Of a DNA stretch of 64,000 bases, positions 22,793 through 34,210 are shown in pieces. How positions within the stretch are numbered: position 1 is the first letter of the stretch; each line of letters starts with the position of its first letter. Source of the stretch: SR1 bacterium human oral taxon HOT-345 (GTDB lineage Bacteria > Patescibacteriota > Gracilibacteria > Absconditabacterales > Absconditicoccaceae); contig MPSQ01000003.1 in NCBI GenBank assembly GCA_003260355.1, positions 1 to 64,000 on the forward strand. The letters run 5' to 3'. Both the position numbers and the translations under genes were made by a program. Below the pieces are notes generated by a model, which saw only the letters and a program-made list of their open reading frames with translations, was not told where the DNA came from and searched no databases.

Positions 22793-23050
22793 ATGCAGGA
22801 AACTTATAGCTGAAAAAGTGGAATGAAAAGACTTTCAAGGGATGAGATCAGAAAAATGAAAGAAAATATGCAAAAAACACCACTCATCCAAAAGCAAGCT
22901 GAACAATATCACAATAAAGAAAGTAAAGAAGCTGAAGCATTATTGAACAAGATAGAGATTCCTTCAGAAAAACAATGATGAAAACTTGATATCCAGCCAC
23001 CAAAGAAAATCTGATTCTTCCAAAAGATTAAAAACTATTTATTTTGATAA
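22793..23050 (+). CDS. Small charged protein of the pilT gene run (85 aa)
   Basis: MQETYSGKSGMKRLSRDEI begins a Lys/Glu/Gln-rich helical protein with four UGA glycines besides the one in the N-terminus. The C-terminal KKIGFFQKIKNYLFG looks amphipathic and could touch a membrane. With standard stops it would be invisible. It lies 43 bases after pilT and 12 bases before the next gene. No family is recognised. Confidence 0.65.
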
Positions 23051-23062
23051 AAATACCAAACA

Positions 23063-23467
23063 ATGAATCCAGTATTACAGCAGTATCTACCACAAGAGCT
23101 ACGGGAAATCGCAGCAGACTTCAAAATTCCTGAAGCCTTCTTGGTAAATAACTCAAACCTTATTCAGCTTATCCTAAAATCAAAATCTCTCGCCGAATAC
23201 GAAGAGAAACAGAATTGGTTTAATCTTTTACCAATCATGTCTCCTGAACAAATAGAAAAACTCAGAGATATTCTCACAAGAGAACAACAAAAACTTGAGG
23301 AAATCAACCAAAAATACAGCCAAAAACAGGCTGAAATTTCCGAAAAATACCAGCAAAGTTTCAATCCTGCACTCTATAGCCAAGCACAGGCAAAAATCCA
23401 TGCCCAAGAAAACGAAGCAAGAGAACAAGAAATGATTGAAGCAGACAATTTACTGACCCAAATGTAA
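23063..23467 (+). CDS. Predicted coiled-coil protein (134 aa)
   Basis: A compact N-terminal part (QQYLPQELREIAADFKI) is followed by a long Gln/Glu/Lys helix (residues about 65-130, for example TREQQKLEEINQKYSQKQ) predicted as coiled coil. There is no signal peptide and no UGA codon. It is sandwiched between the 85-aa gene and a membrane protein (2-base gap downstream), so it is probably co-translated with the VirB2-like genes. Function unknown. Confidence 0.75.
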   Translation: MNPVLQQYLPQELREIAADFKIPEAFLVNNSNLIQLILKSKSLAEYEEKQNWFNLLPIMSPEQIEKLRDILTREQQKLEEINQKYSQKQAEISEKYQQSFNPALYSQAQAKIHAQENEAREQEMIEADNLLTQM

Positions 23468-23469
23468 AT

Positions 23470-24015
23470 ATGAAAATATCAATAGCCAAGAAAATCAGAA
23501 TTTTTAGTTTTATGCTTAGTAGCTTAGGAAGTATAGCAATCTTTTCTCTATGAATCGGATACGCAAAAGGACAAGCAGGGAATACCAACGGAGACTTTCT
23601 TGAACAAGCATTTACACCAGCGATCCAAACTGATGCTATCGTAGGATGAGATAGTATTGGAACCGACAAAATGAGCGTAGGAAAATACATCCTAAAAGAA
23701 GGAACAGAAATAAAAATCTGATGAAAAAATAAAGGAATCAATCGTAGACCATCACTTATTATTAGTATTTCAAAGTTCTTGCTCAGAATGACAATGGTCC
23801 TAGCGGTAACGATGATCATTTACAACGGTGTTCATTATGTTATCAAAGCATCTAAAGGAGAAAATCCAAAAGAGATCCTAAACAACATCCTCTATATCTG
23901 AGTCGGAATATTACTTGCACTGTTTAGTGTAATCATCATCAGATTGGTAAGTTCTATTGGATCAAGTAGTTTTAATGAGATTTCTTACCTCTCTAGCTCA
24001 ATTTTTATTTCCTAA
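23470..24015 (+). CDS. Membrane protein resembling VirB2-type pilin (181 aa)
   Basis: After a signal-like N-terminus (IFSFMLSSLGSIAIFSL) come a soluble stretch and two membrane helices (about residues 100-120 and 139-160) separated by a short loop YVIKASKGENPKEILNN. This two-helix layout with a charged hairpin is typical of VirB2/TrbC-like pilins of type IV secretion systems, seen widely in CPR genomes next to pilus genes. UGA glycines are frequent. Assignment is by topology and context, not by a strong motif. Confidence 0.6.
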
Positions 24016-24029
24016 TCATACCAAACCCG

Positions 24030-24386
24030 ATGGCAAAAAAAATATTCTCCACCGTCATCCTCGCATTGTTTGCCACGCTCCCTGTCTTCGGGATCAAAGT
24101 TACCGTTCCACAAGGACACGCAGGAGATGATCTTCCAAAAAAACACGTCGTCGATACGCAAGAGGAAGGAATATTTCAGTGAATCAATATCATCAATAAA
24201 TATCTCCGATGGTCTTTTGCCGTGGTATGCACCGCAGTAGTTGTTTACGGAGGGTATCAACTCATTACCGCCAATGGAGACAAAAAAGCCATGAAAAAAG
24301 CCGTCTGGGCATTAATGGGAGCTTGAATAGGAATTACGATTGCAATGCTTTCTTATACGATAGTAAGTCTGCTGACAAATCTTTAA
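24030..24386 (+). CDS. VirB2/TrbC-like pilin (118 aa)
   Basis: A signal peptide (MAKKIFSTVILALFATLPVF) precedes two membrane helices around residues 65-80 and 95-115. The loop between them, GGYQLITANGDKKAMKKAV, is the form found in many small VirB2-like pilins (helix - Gly/Asn turn - Lys-rich hairpin - helix). It follows the similar 181-aa protein by 14 bases, and a terminator follows. The pair probably forms a pilus or a membrane channel with the VirB4-like ATPase encoded elsewhere in this window; this link is inferred. Confidence 0.68.
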
Positions 24387-24414
24387 AAAAAATAATAAAT
24401 CTGACCACAAAAAA

Positions 24415-24446
24415 CTCTTGATCTTGCTCATCAAGAGATTTTTTTA
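24415..24446 (+). terminator. Intrinsic terminator of the pilT-pilin operon
   Basis: CTCTTGATcttgctcATCAAGAG forms a hairpin followed by ATTTTTTT, 28 bases past the last stop codon. Confidence 0.85.
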
Positions 24447-24641
24447 TAAAAAAAAGAAATAGCTGATACTTTTCCTTGTTCTTAGCTGAATAGAGCAGTT
24501 TTCCATCAAAACCATCACAACAATTACAAACACAAACGAAAAAATAGAAGCAATCAGCAAAAACTCACCGTGTAGTTTGGAGTAAAATGATGATTTAAAT
24601 GAAACGACAAAAGTTTTTTCCACCAAAAATAAAGTTTATTT

Positions 24642-24678
24642 AAAAAAAAATCCGACGAATCACAAGATTCATTCAGAT
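24642..24678 (-). terminator. Intrinsic terminator of the transglycosylase-domain gene
   Basis: On the minus strand ATCTGAATGAATC and GATTCGTCGGAT pair around TTGT and are followed by nine T. It faces the terminator of the opposite operon; the 200 bases between them hold no convincing gene. Confidence 0.82.
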
Positions 24679-24725
24679 TTTTTATCTCATTATCAATGGC
24701 AACTTTCTTATATCTCTATGCCAAA

Positions 24726-27230
24726 CTAAGCAAACTGATTCCTAAATTCTACAGGAACATCCTCGTTTACGATTCCAGAGATATAGTGGTTAAAATCTCA
24801 CATAGTGATATAATTTTTTCCTCTAGCTAACTTTCTATGCAACGCTGCAAGTTCTGCGGCAGAAGTTTTATTAGACTTAAAAACATAATTAGGATTACTT
24901 GAATGATTCATAGCTATCGGGAAAAAAGTATAGAGATAAAGATCTTTGAGAGACCTAAACTTTTGCCCTGGAGAAAGTTGATAATACTTTTTCACATAAT
25001 CAAGCTGTTGAAGAGCAGACATAGATCTAAGAGCATAGACCGTTGTTCCGACCCTTCTAGCAGTACTCGGAATAAATTGGATCAACCCCGTCGCTCATGT
25101 TGATTTATTTACTATAGCTGGATTAAATGTTCCCCCTGTTTCTGACGCCATCAGCGCCATCAATCGATTAGGATTAATATCAAGCTCTGCTGCAATTTTC
25201 TCCATCTTTTGCTTAAAAGCTTTCTTCTGTTCTTCTGTTCAAGGAACCTTATCATACAAAAGAAGCCTTCCATTATATCCATGTCTTGACAAAGCTTCAT
25301 CTAACTGATTATTGTTTATATCATTGCCAGATTCTGGTTTTTGACCAATATTCTCCACAAAATTATTGATATTTTCTGGAGAAGGATTTGGAGAAATAGG
25401 ATTCACTACAGGGTTATTAGGATTCACTACAGGCTTATTATTTCCAATAGGAGTAGATCCATTAGGATAAATATATCTATCCTGCCCATTTTGAGTTGCT
25501 AGTGCTGCATCAGTATATTGATCAGGTAGAAAAACCTGAGCCTCCACACCATCTATCACATCATCTTTATTAAGAGCAACCCCTGAGAGGAGAATAAACG
25601 CTAAAGTATCAGCATTAGGTAGTGAAGATAAAGCTTTCGGATTTGAAGCAAAACGCTCCAATCCCTCATGGAGATAAGTATCCACAAAAGCTTCTCTTTC
25701 CTGTGGAGAGAGTTTTCTTTTGAGAGTAAGCTTCGTTTTTTCTCCAACCTTTACTTCTTGCACAAAATCTTCTCCCTTAAAAACAGGACTTTTAGTCATT
25801 TTCAAAGTAGAAAGATTTAAAAGTTCAGGTTTTTCATCTATTTTTTGAAGAATCTGACTTTTTATCAGAGGCATATCCAGAGCAAACTTCTGCTGAGCAG
25901 CATCCTCCACTTTGAGATTATGTTGATCAAGAAGTGTTTTTGCGGTAGTAGCTTGAAGAGCTTTCTTCTGCATATAATTTTTATAAGACTCAGCAATATA
26001 TGCTTTCTGAGGCTGTTTAAGCTCCCTCTCAAGAATCCTTTTTTTCCAAGCTCTTTCCAATCCTTGAACTCCCCCAGAGAAACCAAGCAAACCTAAAACA
26101 ACATTAAGAACTCCTCCAAGTGCTGGAGTTTTCCTGATTTGCTTCCAAAGATCAAATCCTAGCGTTGATTTCAAAACTTTTGAAGTATTTCCCAAAACAT
26201 CCATACTATCAAGTAGTTTATTTCCTAGAGCATCAATATTCTGAAAAACACCGTCCGCCTTTTCCAAGATTCAGAGCATTTTTTTCATAGTCTCAGGAGT
26301 TTCCACCATTTTGATAGATCAAAGCTGTTGTTTCATTTTTTCCTTTCCCATTTGGAAAGCCTGCTGTTTCTCTTCATTAGAAAGGTTATTTTTAAGAGCA
26401 CGCAAATCAAACTGTTCCCAAGTAATTGAATCAAGTGAAATCTGATTCGGTTTTGGACTATCCTTTGTAGTAATGTCTTGCTTCCAGAGAGGATTTTTGA
26501 GCACTTTTTGATAAAATTCATAAGGATCATCCAACTTACTTAATTGAGCTTGATTTTTTGGTAAAGCAAGAAAGTCTGTAAGATTCAAAAGTGTCTTTCC
26601 TTGACCAAAAGAAAACGAAAACTTCTCAGAAAAATCTTTTACCTGGTTTACAAGATTCCCTAAACTACTAAAATCCATACTAGATAGCTGTCCCAAAAAA
26701 TTGATATTCGTCTCATTTCCCATTTGAGCCAAAGTCTCCATCAAAAACAATTCCGTAGCAGGAATAACTACCTTCTTGAGATAATCTGGAACTGGTTCAG
26801 TCAGCCCAATATTTAGTTTTCTAGCATAAAACTTTGTTAAAGCAATATTTATCTTCCTAAAAACAAACTCTAACCTTTGTTCTGGAGTTTTTCCTTTCAA
26901 ATCAGGATAATCATCAAATTGAGGATTCTTTAATATAGAAAGCATGGTATTTTTGAGCGGAGTTCCATCAAGAGTATCCAAAGTCACAAGCTCATTCATT
27001 CCATAGTTCAAATTTTCTATGGAGGTCTTTACATTTCCTATTCATTCTTTAACAAAATCTAATGAAGAGTCCTTTTTCTCCACTGGTTCTAGTTTTTTAT
27101 CAGGGAAAGTCTGAATCTTCTCTTTAGTTTTTTGTTGTGAAGATAGAATCTTCTCGGGCACCTTCACACCATCTTTAGAATTTTTAGGTTGAGACCAATC
27201 AGTAGGGAAATCAATAAATCTATAATTCAT
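24726..27230 (-). CDS. Large protein with C-terminal lytic transglycosylase (SLT) domain (834 aa)
   Basis: Four in-frame pieces join through UGA glycines. The first 650 residues are soluble, helix-rich and Lys/Gln-rich (TLLDQHNLKVEDAAQQKFA), with a Pro/Asn/Val-rich linker (PNNPVVNPISPNPSPEN) ahead of the C-terminal domain. That domain has MALMASETGGTFNPA with the likely catalytic Glu, then TGATGLIQFIPSTARRVG, the usual GLxQ(F/I) signature of lysozyme-like transglycosylases. No signal peptide is evident at the N-terminus, so export would need another route. It lies convergent to the VirB2-like genes; VirB1-type transglycosylases open the wall for such machines, so a shared role is plausible. 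Confidence 0.78.
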
Positions 27231-27310
27231 AGGAAGAACATAAAGTATATAAAATACATCTCTAATTGTAGCGAAAATAGCTAAAAAAGCAAAAAATCAA
27301 GTTTTTTTTC

Positions 27311-27338
27311 TTGACAGAGTAGTACTTTTCAGTAGTAT
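27311..27338 (+). promoter_or_regulatory. Promoter of the secreted nuclease gene
   Basis: TTGACA, 16 bases, then TAGTAT, about 43 bases before the nuclease ATG in the divergent intergenic region. Confidence 0.55.
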
Positions 27339-27381
27339 GCCTATAAATATCATGTCAACCTTTATTTTCTAAGATTGAACA

Positions 27382-30300
27382 ATGAAAAAAATCCTTGCAT
27401 TTCTGCTGATCACTTCGCTTTTTTTTCAGCCACTTGCAATTTTTGCAGAAGAAATAGAATCTCATCCAGAACCAACCATTTCAAGTGAAGTTTGACAACC
27501 CTGAGCAGAAGAAAATAAGCCAGAAATCCAGTCATCACAAAAAAAATCAGAAGAATCCTTTTCTTGAAACATTGCAGAAACAAACAATTCAATAACTGGA
27601 GAAAACATAGGGAATAGCTCTAGTGAAAACATCTCTGAAGAGGAAAAATCATCTCATGAAAAAAGCAGAGAAGAAGCAGAAGAAAGCGACAAGGAAGACT
27701 CAGATATTGAAGATAAAGTTTGAAACTTCACACCAGAAAATGAAATCATCAGCCCAGACACCTCTGAAATAGACACTCAAAAAGATGTAATAGAAATCCA
27801 AAATCATCAACCGATTCTCCTTACATCTTGAAATTTAGAATCTTCAAACGAAGATGATGAACCAACACTCATCATTACAGAAGCTTTTTTTGACAAAACA
27901 AATGCACGAATAGAAATAAGCAATACTAGTCATAAAACATTTTCATGAATGATTGAGCTTACGTGAAACCTTAGCCTAACAAAATGAGCCAACAAAAAAC
28001 AACCATTGCTCTACAACCTACAAATTCCCTGAGAAACTTCTATCGTACTAACACAAAATAGCAAATATTTCACAACAAATTTTCCAAAAAAAATCATCAA
28101 AGATAAATATACCTTCAATTGGAAAAGTTGACTAAATCTGACTTTAACCTATTGAAACAATAAAACTGACAGTCTCATCGTTCACCCAGATTGGACACAG
28201 TTTTTGGAAGGGAAAGATAACTCTTTCGAAAAAGTGCTCATAAATGGGAAACGACTAACTACGAGGACAACCATCGACAGAATCAAAAACATAAAGTGAA
28301 AAAATCGGGTTGCAAATCCATGAACATTCTTCAAAGAAGCAGAAAATGCAAAAGACATCTCTCTACCCAAGGAAAAACAACCTTCAAGTGAAGAAGAAGC
28401 TGACATACCAATATCCTGCAATACTTTTATCGATCGCAATAGACTAGAAGTACAAGAAATTTTCCGAGGAAATAGTGCTTATCCAGGTTTCATAGAATTA
28501 AAGTGGACCGATACTCCTGCAAAATACAAAGAAATAATGTTAACAGGAACGATTTTAGCCAAAGAAATAGTCTTAGAAGAAACAGATTTTCGAGAAAAAA
28601 ACAGCACCTTCATCATCAGTAAAGATGAAACACGATACGACAAAGGAATCGACAGTCAATCTAATCATGACTTTAATCTACTATATCAGACTTGATACCT
28701 AACAATTCAATGATTTGATGGACAAACACGACAAGTTTTAGACACCATTATTTTGACAGCAATTGCTCCAGAAAGTTCCAGCTATACAAAAGGAGAAAAA
28801 GCAGGATGCTTTCCAATATTTAATACAACTGGAGACTTTTCTCCTGGATTTGAAAAAAAATTCCTAGATTTTTTCAAAATAGACAGCAAACCAAAAATAG
28901 AATATATTACCATCAATTGAGGCGGAAGTTGTCACTGCCCATCAAAAGAAGAACTCTGTACTTCAGAAAGTAATAAACAAGAAAAGCCTCCTAAAAGCCA
29001 AGAAGAAAACAAAAAAAATAAAAATCAAGAAACCTCAAAAATAGATATTAATACCTACCAAGTCAAAATAGAAGATATAGAATATGATCCTCCTGGAGCA
29101 GACACTAACGAAAGCATCACACTGATCTTGACCAAAGGTGAGGAATTAGACCTCAGTCTATTAACCTTGGATATCAACGGAAAAAATAAAAAACTAAAGG
29201 GTATCCTTAAGCAAGGAATTTCTGAAACATTTAGAGGAAGTTATTGATTTCCTAATTCTAGCAAAAATGGAGACACCATCACTGTCCATTTAAAATATAA
29301 AGAAACTATACTGGATACTTATTACTATAAGATCTCCTCTAAACAAAAAAAAGAAATCCAAAAGCCAGAAGGAATCAAAGTATTCTCAATTATTGACGGC
29401 GACACGATAAGATACAAAGATGAAAATGGAAAGTTAGCATCTGTTCGCCTTATCTGAGTTGATGCACCAGAAAGTAATACTGCAAGATACAAAAAAACAG
29501 AATGCTATGGAAAAGAAGCAAAAGACTACCTTACACAAAGACTAAAAGGAAAAACCATAGAGCTTTCTTTTGACAAGGGACAGGAAAATACAGACAGATA
29601 TGGAAGACTTTTGGCATACGTATCACTAGACGGGAAGCTCATTAATGAAGAACTTATCCGCAATGGATACGCAAAAGAATACACCTACAAACAAAGTTAT
29701 GAAAAACAAGAAGCTTTCAAAAAAGCAGAATATGAAGCAAAAAACGAACAACTAGGAATACGAGATCCAAAAAACTGTCCAGATCCTTCGCTAAAAGATG
29801 AAGAAAAGAAAAACAATATTGAAAATCTAATCATAAAAATCCAAAACATTGACTATAACCCCAAAGGAAGTGATAAAAATAATGAAAGTATCACACTATC
29901 TATCTTTGATAAATCAAAAATGATAAAATCTTTAGATTTTAATAATCAGTTTTGACTTTTCATCTTAGAAAAAAATGTATCAGGAATGAATCTGAACTTT
30001 GAAGATATTGAAGGAAGTGGAAAATTCAAAGACCTAAGCTTTTTATGAAATATTGAAATAACTAATCCTCTTATCCTAAAAGGCGACTTTTGACTCCCAA
30101 ATACAAAATCAAGCTGTATCGCTCTAGTTCAAAATGAGCATCTTTTTGACATTGCATGCTACGATATTGAAAAGAAAACAGAAAAAAATCCTGACAAAGA
30201 AAGTAAACAGAGAGAAAAGGAAGAAGAATGATTATCAGGGATTATACTTAAAATTCACAGCATAACACCTAATCCAAAAGGAAAAGATCTAGGCAAAGAG

Positions 30301-31047
30301 AAGATCGAGATTTCTTTTACCGATGAAACAAAAAACCTCCAAAAATTATTGCTCTGAAGCGGATTCTATCTCCTAATAAACCAAAAAAATAAAAAATATC
30401 TCTCATGAGAACTAGAAGAAGGAAAACCAAAAATTTTCGAATGAAATTTCAATTTCCCGAATACCAATAGCTGTATTTCAATAGGAAAAGGGAATCAAAT
30501 CTTTGATACTTTTTGTTATACCAAAGCAAAAGAAGGAGTAACCTATACTTCAACCAATGAAATACTACAAGATTTCACCACAGAGGAACGATCAATCATA
30601 AAAGCTATGAAACTAATCAAAGAAGGGAATAAATATTGCATACAGTACAAAAATCAGAATTTTACCTGCCGCAATATTCCAAACACAAGGAAACAACAAG
30701 AAAAACAACGAAAGATAAAATCCCAAGCACGAGAATCAGCATTTTTCTGATTAGAAAATATGCTCAAAACAGAATATTCTCCACGATACCAACAAACAAA
30801 AGTAAGTGAATACTTTTCCCTCGCAAAAAAGATGAAGTCAGATCTAAAAAATAATATTTTCTCAACCAACATAGACGAGGATAGCTATGAATGGAAAGCT
30901 TTTCCAAAAATCTTTGAAAAAGAAACAGATCAAAGCCTGATCGATACCTCCGAAAAAATCTTAAAAAAAATCTTCTCCTCAGAAATAAGATCACGCTATG
31001 AAGAGAAGAAACAACAACGAATAGCAGCACTTCCAGACACAATCTAA
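27382..31047 (+). CDS. Giant secreted protein with thermonuclease (SNase) domain and LTD-like modules (1221 aa)
   Basis: Signal peptide MKKILAFLLITSLFFQPLA is followed by a Glu/Ser-rich low-complexity stretch to about residue 140. Beta-sandwich modules resembling bacterial lamin-tail domains come next (LIITEAFFDKTNARIEISN near residue 160; VKIEDIEYDPPGADTN near 560). A staphylococcal-nuclease domain spans about residues 665-800: FSIIDGDTIR, VRLIGVDAPES and TDRYGRLLAYV carry the usual Asp, Arg, Glu and second Arg catalytic residues. Two more LTD-like modules and a Lys/Glu-rich tail follow. Dozens of UGA glycines occur throughout. It should degrade extracellular DNA/RNA; salvage of host nucleotides is inferred. 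Confidence 0.86.
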
Positions 31048-31053
31048 AATAAT

Positions 31054-31398
31054 CTATTCTTCAATCTGGAGCGTTATCTTTTCAGGAACAAGAGCTTTAG
31101 GAATAATAATCCACAAAATATTTTCCGGAGAAAGTTTACTATGAATTCTATCAAAATAAATCTGAGCAGGAAGATCGATGATTTGTCTAATTTTTCCTCG
31201 ATAACATTCTTCTTTCACAGGCAAAAGATTCTCTTTTAAAGGTGTTAAAATCCTTTCTCCCTCAAGAATAAGCTTATAATCTTCAATAGTAAGACGTATA
31301 GTTTCCTTTTTTACTCCTCAAAGTGGCATAATAATAACAATTTCTTGAGAAGATTCATAAATATCATAAGGAATCAATGGTGAATTGTCCAATTGCAT
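31054..31398 (-). CDS. Hsp20/alpha-crystallin-like small heat-shock protein (114 aa)
   Basis: The sequence YDIYESSQEIVIIMPLGGV, LTIEDYKLILEGER, YRGKIRQIIDLPAQIYFD and WIIIPKALVPEKITLQIEE follows the strand order of the Hsp20 domain, which holds unfolded proteins as a chaperone. The flanking arms are very short. One UGA glycine lies in the PLGG turn. The stop is 6 bases from that of the convergent nuclease gene. The fold match is good but the protein is minimal for the family. Confidence 0.72.
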
Positions 31399-31416
31399 AG
31401 TTTTATCGTCAGGAAA

Positions 31417-31974
31417 TTAGTAAAGCTTCATAATTTTTGTTATAATTTTCTTTTTAGCCTCAGGATCCTTGATATAGTGCAAAACAATTTCTCCCTGATT
31501 GTCTCTATCTCACTCTGAGAGAAAAATCAAGTTTCAATTATCAAAAATATTGTACCAAAAAGTATTTTTTTGAATAGTAATAGTTTTGATATTCTTTACA
31601 TAACTAGATTTGATATCTCTCTTCAAAGGTCAAGTCTGATTGTATCTCGTAAGATACTCGGGAGTAACGAGAGAAAAATCCATAACATAGTCCAAATAAT
31701 ACTTAAACAAAGGAGCAATAACAAAAAGATAAATGATAAACAGCACTCAAGTAACAATATACTTTATATTTCAGAAATCCTCCAGACCAAGATAAATAGG
31801 AAACTGAACCAAGATAAACATAATCGTCCATCAAAAAAATGGAACAATCACCTTTGAAAAAAAGAAGAGAAAACTTTTATTGAGAATAAAAACATTCTCT
31901 TTTCAAAATTTATCTACGGCTTCTTGGTATGCCTCTTGCTTCCACTCAGTATCAAAGTTAGAAAAAATCTTCAT
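31417..31974 (-). CDS. Two-helix membrane protein with PH-like C-terminal part (185 aa)
   Basis: After a soluble N-terminus come two hydrophobic segments (about residues 40-60 and 70-90), then a beta-rich region (IKTITIQKNTFWYNIFDNG, LIFLSEGDRDNQGEIVL) resembling the bacterial PH domain often found behind paired helices. Glycines in several turns are UGA. It starts 17 bases after lepB ends and is probably in the same operon. Function unknown. Confidence 0.68.
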
Positions 31975-31991
31975 AGTTCCAAGCTAAAGAA

Positions 31992-32600
31992 CTAAAAGAG
32001 AGAAAAAGTCGGGAATAATCTCACAAAAACTCTACCTATAAGATGAGAATCTGGGACAAGATAATTCGCTCCTTGATAACAAGACTTTGAAAAACAAGAA
32101 AGAGAATCAGAAGTGCTTCCTCTATGATCTCACATGACAAAATACCCATTACTCACTTCAAATTCTGTCTTTTCTCACTGAGGAATCGTTTTTGTATCAG
32201 GATAAAGATACGGTTCATCTAAACGGAAACAATACTGCCCATTCGAAGCCTGAATATCAGAAACAGGAGCCTCATTATTACAAATATAGGTCAAATCATC
32301 TACAAACTTTACCGTCTCTCAAGGCAAGCCAATAATCCTCTTAATATAAGGAATATTCTTGCCAGGAGGGACAAAAACAACCACCTGCCCCCTCTCTAAA
32401 GTTCAAAACCTCTGAGTCAGCTTTTCCACAATAATCCAATCATTAGATTCAAAGGTTGGAAGCATACTTGATCCCACCACCGTGTATGGAGTCCCAATAA
32501 AAAACCTAATAAAAAGAATAATTCAGAAAACGAATACCAAGAAAACAATCAAATCAAAAGTTTCAAGTCAGAATTTTAATATTTTTTGCTTAAAAGACAT
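31992..32600 (-). CDS. lepB: Signal peptidase I
   Basis: This membrane protease removes signal peptides of exported proteins. The N-terminal helix lies at residues about 10-35. VVGSSMLPTFESNDWIIVEK has the catalytic Ser, PYIKRIIGLPGETV the catalytic Lys, and GYFVMGDHRGSTSDS the conserved box D/E. Glycines in LPGE and MGDH are UGA. At 202 aa it is of normal bacterial length. It serves the many secreted proteins in this window. Confidence 0.94.
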
Positions 32601-32654
32601 CGATATGAAAAGGTTAAGAAGTAAGAGTAAGTAGAAAAACCATACAAAAAAGCC

Positions 32655-33050
32655 TTAAAAAGGAACCTCACTATCAAAATCAGAGAGCGGATCAATCTCT
32701 ACTTCATCTGAGTTCGAAACTTTCGTATCAAGGAAAATAAAATTATCAATAATCACTTCTGTAGAAAATCTATCATGTCCTTCAGTATCCTGCCATTTTC
32801 TGGTTCTTAATCTCCCTTCAAGATAAATTCTCTTTCACTTAGTAAGATACTTTCCAAGCACTTCTGCGGTATTCCCATAGGCAACACATCTATGATATTC
32901 AGCATCTTCCAAAACATTTCCTTCTTTATTTTTATACTTTCTATTGGTTGCAAGAGTGAAATTAACGACAGCACTTTGAGTGCTCTCTATAGTCTTGACC
33001 TGTAAAGTACTCGTAGACCTCCCAATCAACATTACCTTATTCAAATCCAT
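32655..33050 (-). CDS. ssb: Single-stranded DNA-binding protein
   Basis: The 131-aa OB-fold protein covers single-stranded DNA in replication, repair and uptake. MDLNKVMLIGRSTSTLQVK, VVNFTLATNRKYKNKEG, EYHRCVAYGNTAEVLGKYL and KGKRIYLEGRLRTRKWQD follow the family closely; the first glycine of KGKR is UGA. The tail ends with the acidic DFDSEVPF, the partner-binding tip seen in most SSBs (usually DDDIPF). Confidence 0.96.
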
Positions 33051-33253
33051 CTCACAAACACAAACAGAATAAAAGCTTCTTCATTCAGTGATGAAATGTA
33101 GTTATTTTTAGGAAAAAAGCAACTAAAAATATCTCAAAAATACCCAACTCCCCAAAAATATAGCTCCAAAATCTCCTGCTTTCGCCTCAACCCTAAAAAA
33201 CCAAATTCCAAAAACAAAAAAAATCTGAATATCACATCAGACTTTTTAGTCTT

Positions 33254-33337
33254 TACCTAGAGCGGGACTTGAACCCGCACGGCCGTGAAGCCACCAGATT
33301 TTGAGTCTAGCATGTCTACCAGTTCCATCACCTAGGC
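33254..33337 (-). tRNA. tRNA-Leu (anticodon CAA)
   Basis: A 7-bp acceptor stem GCCTAGG/TCTAGGT, an anticodon loop CTCAAAA giving CAA, a long class II variable arm and a standard GGTTCAAGTCC T arm. It reads UUG. CCA is not encoded. Confidence 0.95.
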
Positions 33338-33390
33338 ATAAAGGCAAGAAGTAATGTAAAGATTTTCCAAGCAAAATCAACCCTTTTTCA

Positions 33391-33467
33391 TGGAGCGAGT
33401 GACGGGACTCGAACCCGCTGCCTCTTCCTTGGCAAGGAAGCGCTCTAGCCAAATGAGCTACACCCGC
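33391..33467 (-). tRNA. tRNA-Gly (anticodon GCC)
   Basis: Acceptor stem GCGGGTG/CACTCGC, anticodon loop TTGCCAA giving GCC, T arm GGGTTCGAGTCCC, and an encoded CCA end. It reads GGC/GGU. The tRNA-Gly(UCA) needed to read UGA is not in this window. Confidence 0.95.
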
Positions 33468-33504
33468 ATAGAAAGGGAGCATTTCCTACCCCCAGCAAAA
33501 AAAC

Positions 33505-33915
33505 TTACACCTCAATAATTTCCAAATTTTTCTCTTCTCTCTTTTTCTTAACCCCAGAAGTCATAATAAAATTCGTTGGTCAAATAATCAAAAGAAGCAC
33601 ACCTACCACACAACTCAAATCTCCAAAGTAAGCATCATTCATAGGATCATTGAGAAAAACGGTCTTTCACATCACAATAGCAGAGATTCCCAAGACAAAA
33701 AGCGTAGCTCTACTAAACCTCACATGAATAGGATAAATCCCGTAAAAAATCGAGATATAAAGAGAAATAACAATCAGCACAACACAAAAAACAAAATTCA
33801 TATGTTGATATTCTGGGAGGACGATGGGTTTCTGCATAATAAGTGAATAAATCAAATATCATGAAAAAGTTCCAAAAGCTGTGATAACCCCGATCCTCTT
33901 GAGAGTGTCCCTCAT
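33505..33915 (-). CDS. Four-helix membrane protein, function unknown (136 aa)
   Basis: MRDTLKRIGVITAFGTFSG starts a protein with four predicted membrane helices (residues about 8-28, 38-58, 62-80 and 95-112) and a Lys/Glu-rich tail. Three glycines are UGA. No domain recognised. Confidence 0.65.
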
Positions 33916-34210
33916 AAGCAAGAAACAAAGAAAATAAAACAAAGATTAAAGTAAGCAAATCCTTTCAATTTTCAAGAGCAATGTTAAACTTGAGGATTAA
34001 TTAATAATAAAAGAATATAAATTATTTAATAAGAATAATAAACCTAAAATGTAAAAAGTTTTCTAAAATTCATCTTTCAGTAGATTAAAAGGTAGATCTC
34101 TCAACTTACGTTCAGTGTTAAAACTTTGTGAATTTTATAAAACTTTTGTGAACTCAGACTCATTTTTACAAAACGACACAAAAAGACATGTCAATCATTT
34201 GTGAAAAAAG

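Noticed and set aside
24444..24626. Hydrophobic 60-codon minus-strand frame with a GTG start
   Set aside because: It sits between two facing terminators, has no ATG and no support; a small membrane protein cannot be excluded.
33246..33482. Open frame of 78 codons
   Set aside because: It runs across both tRNA genes and their spacer.
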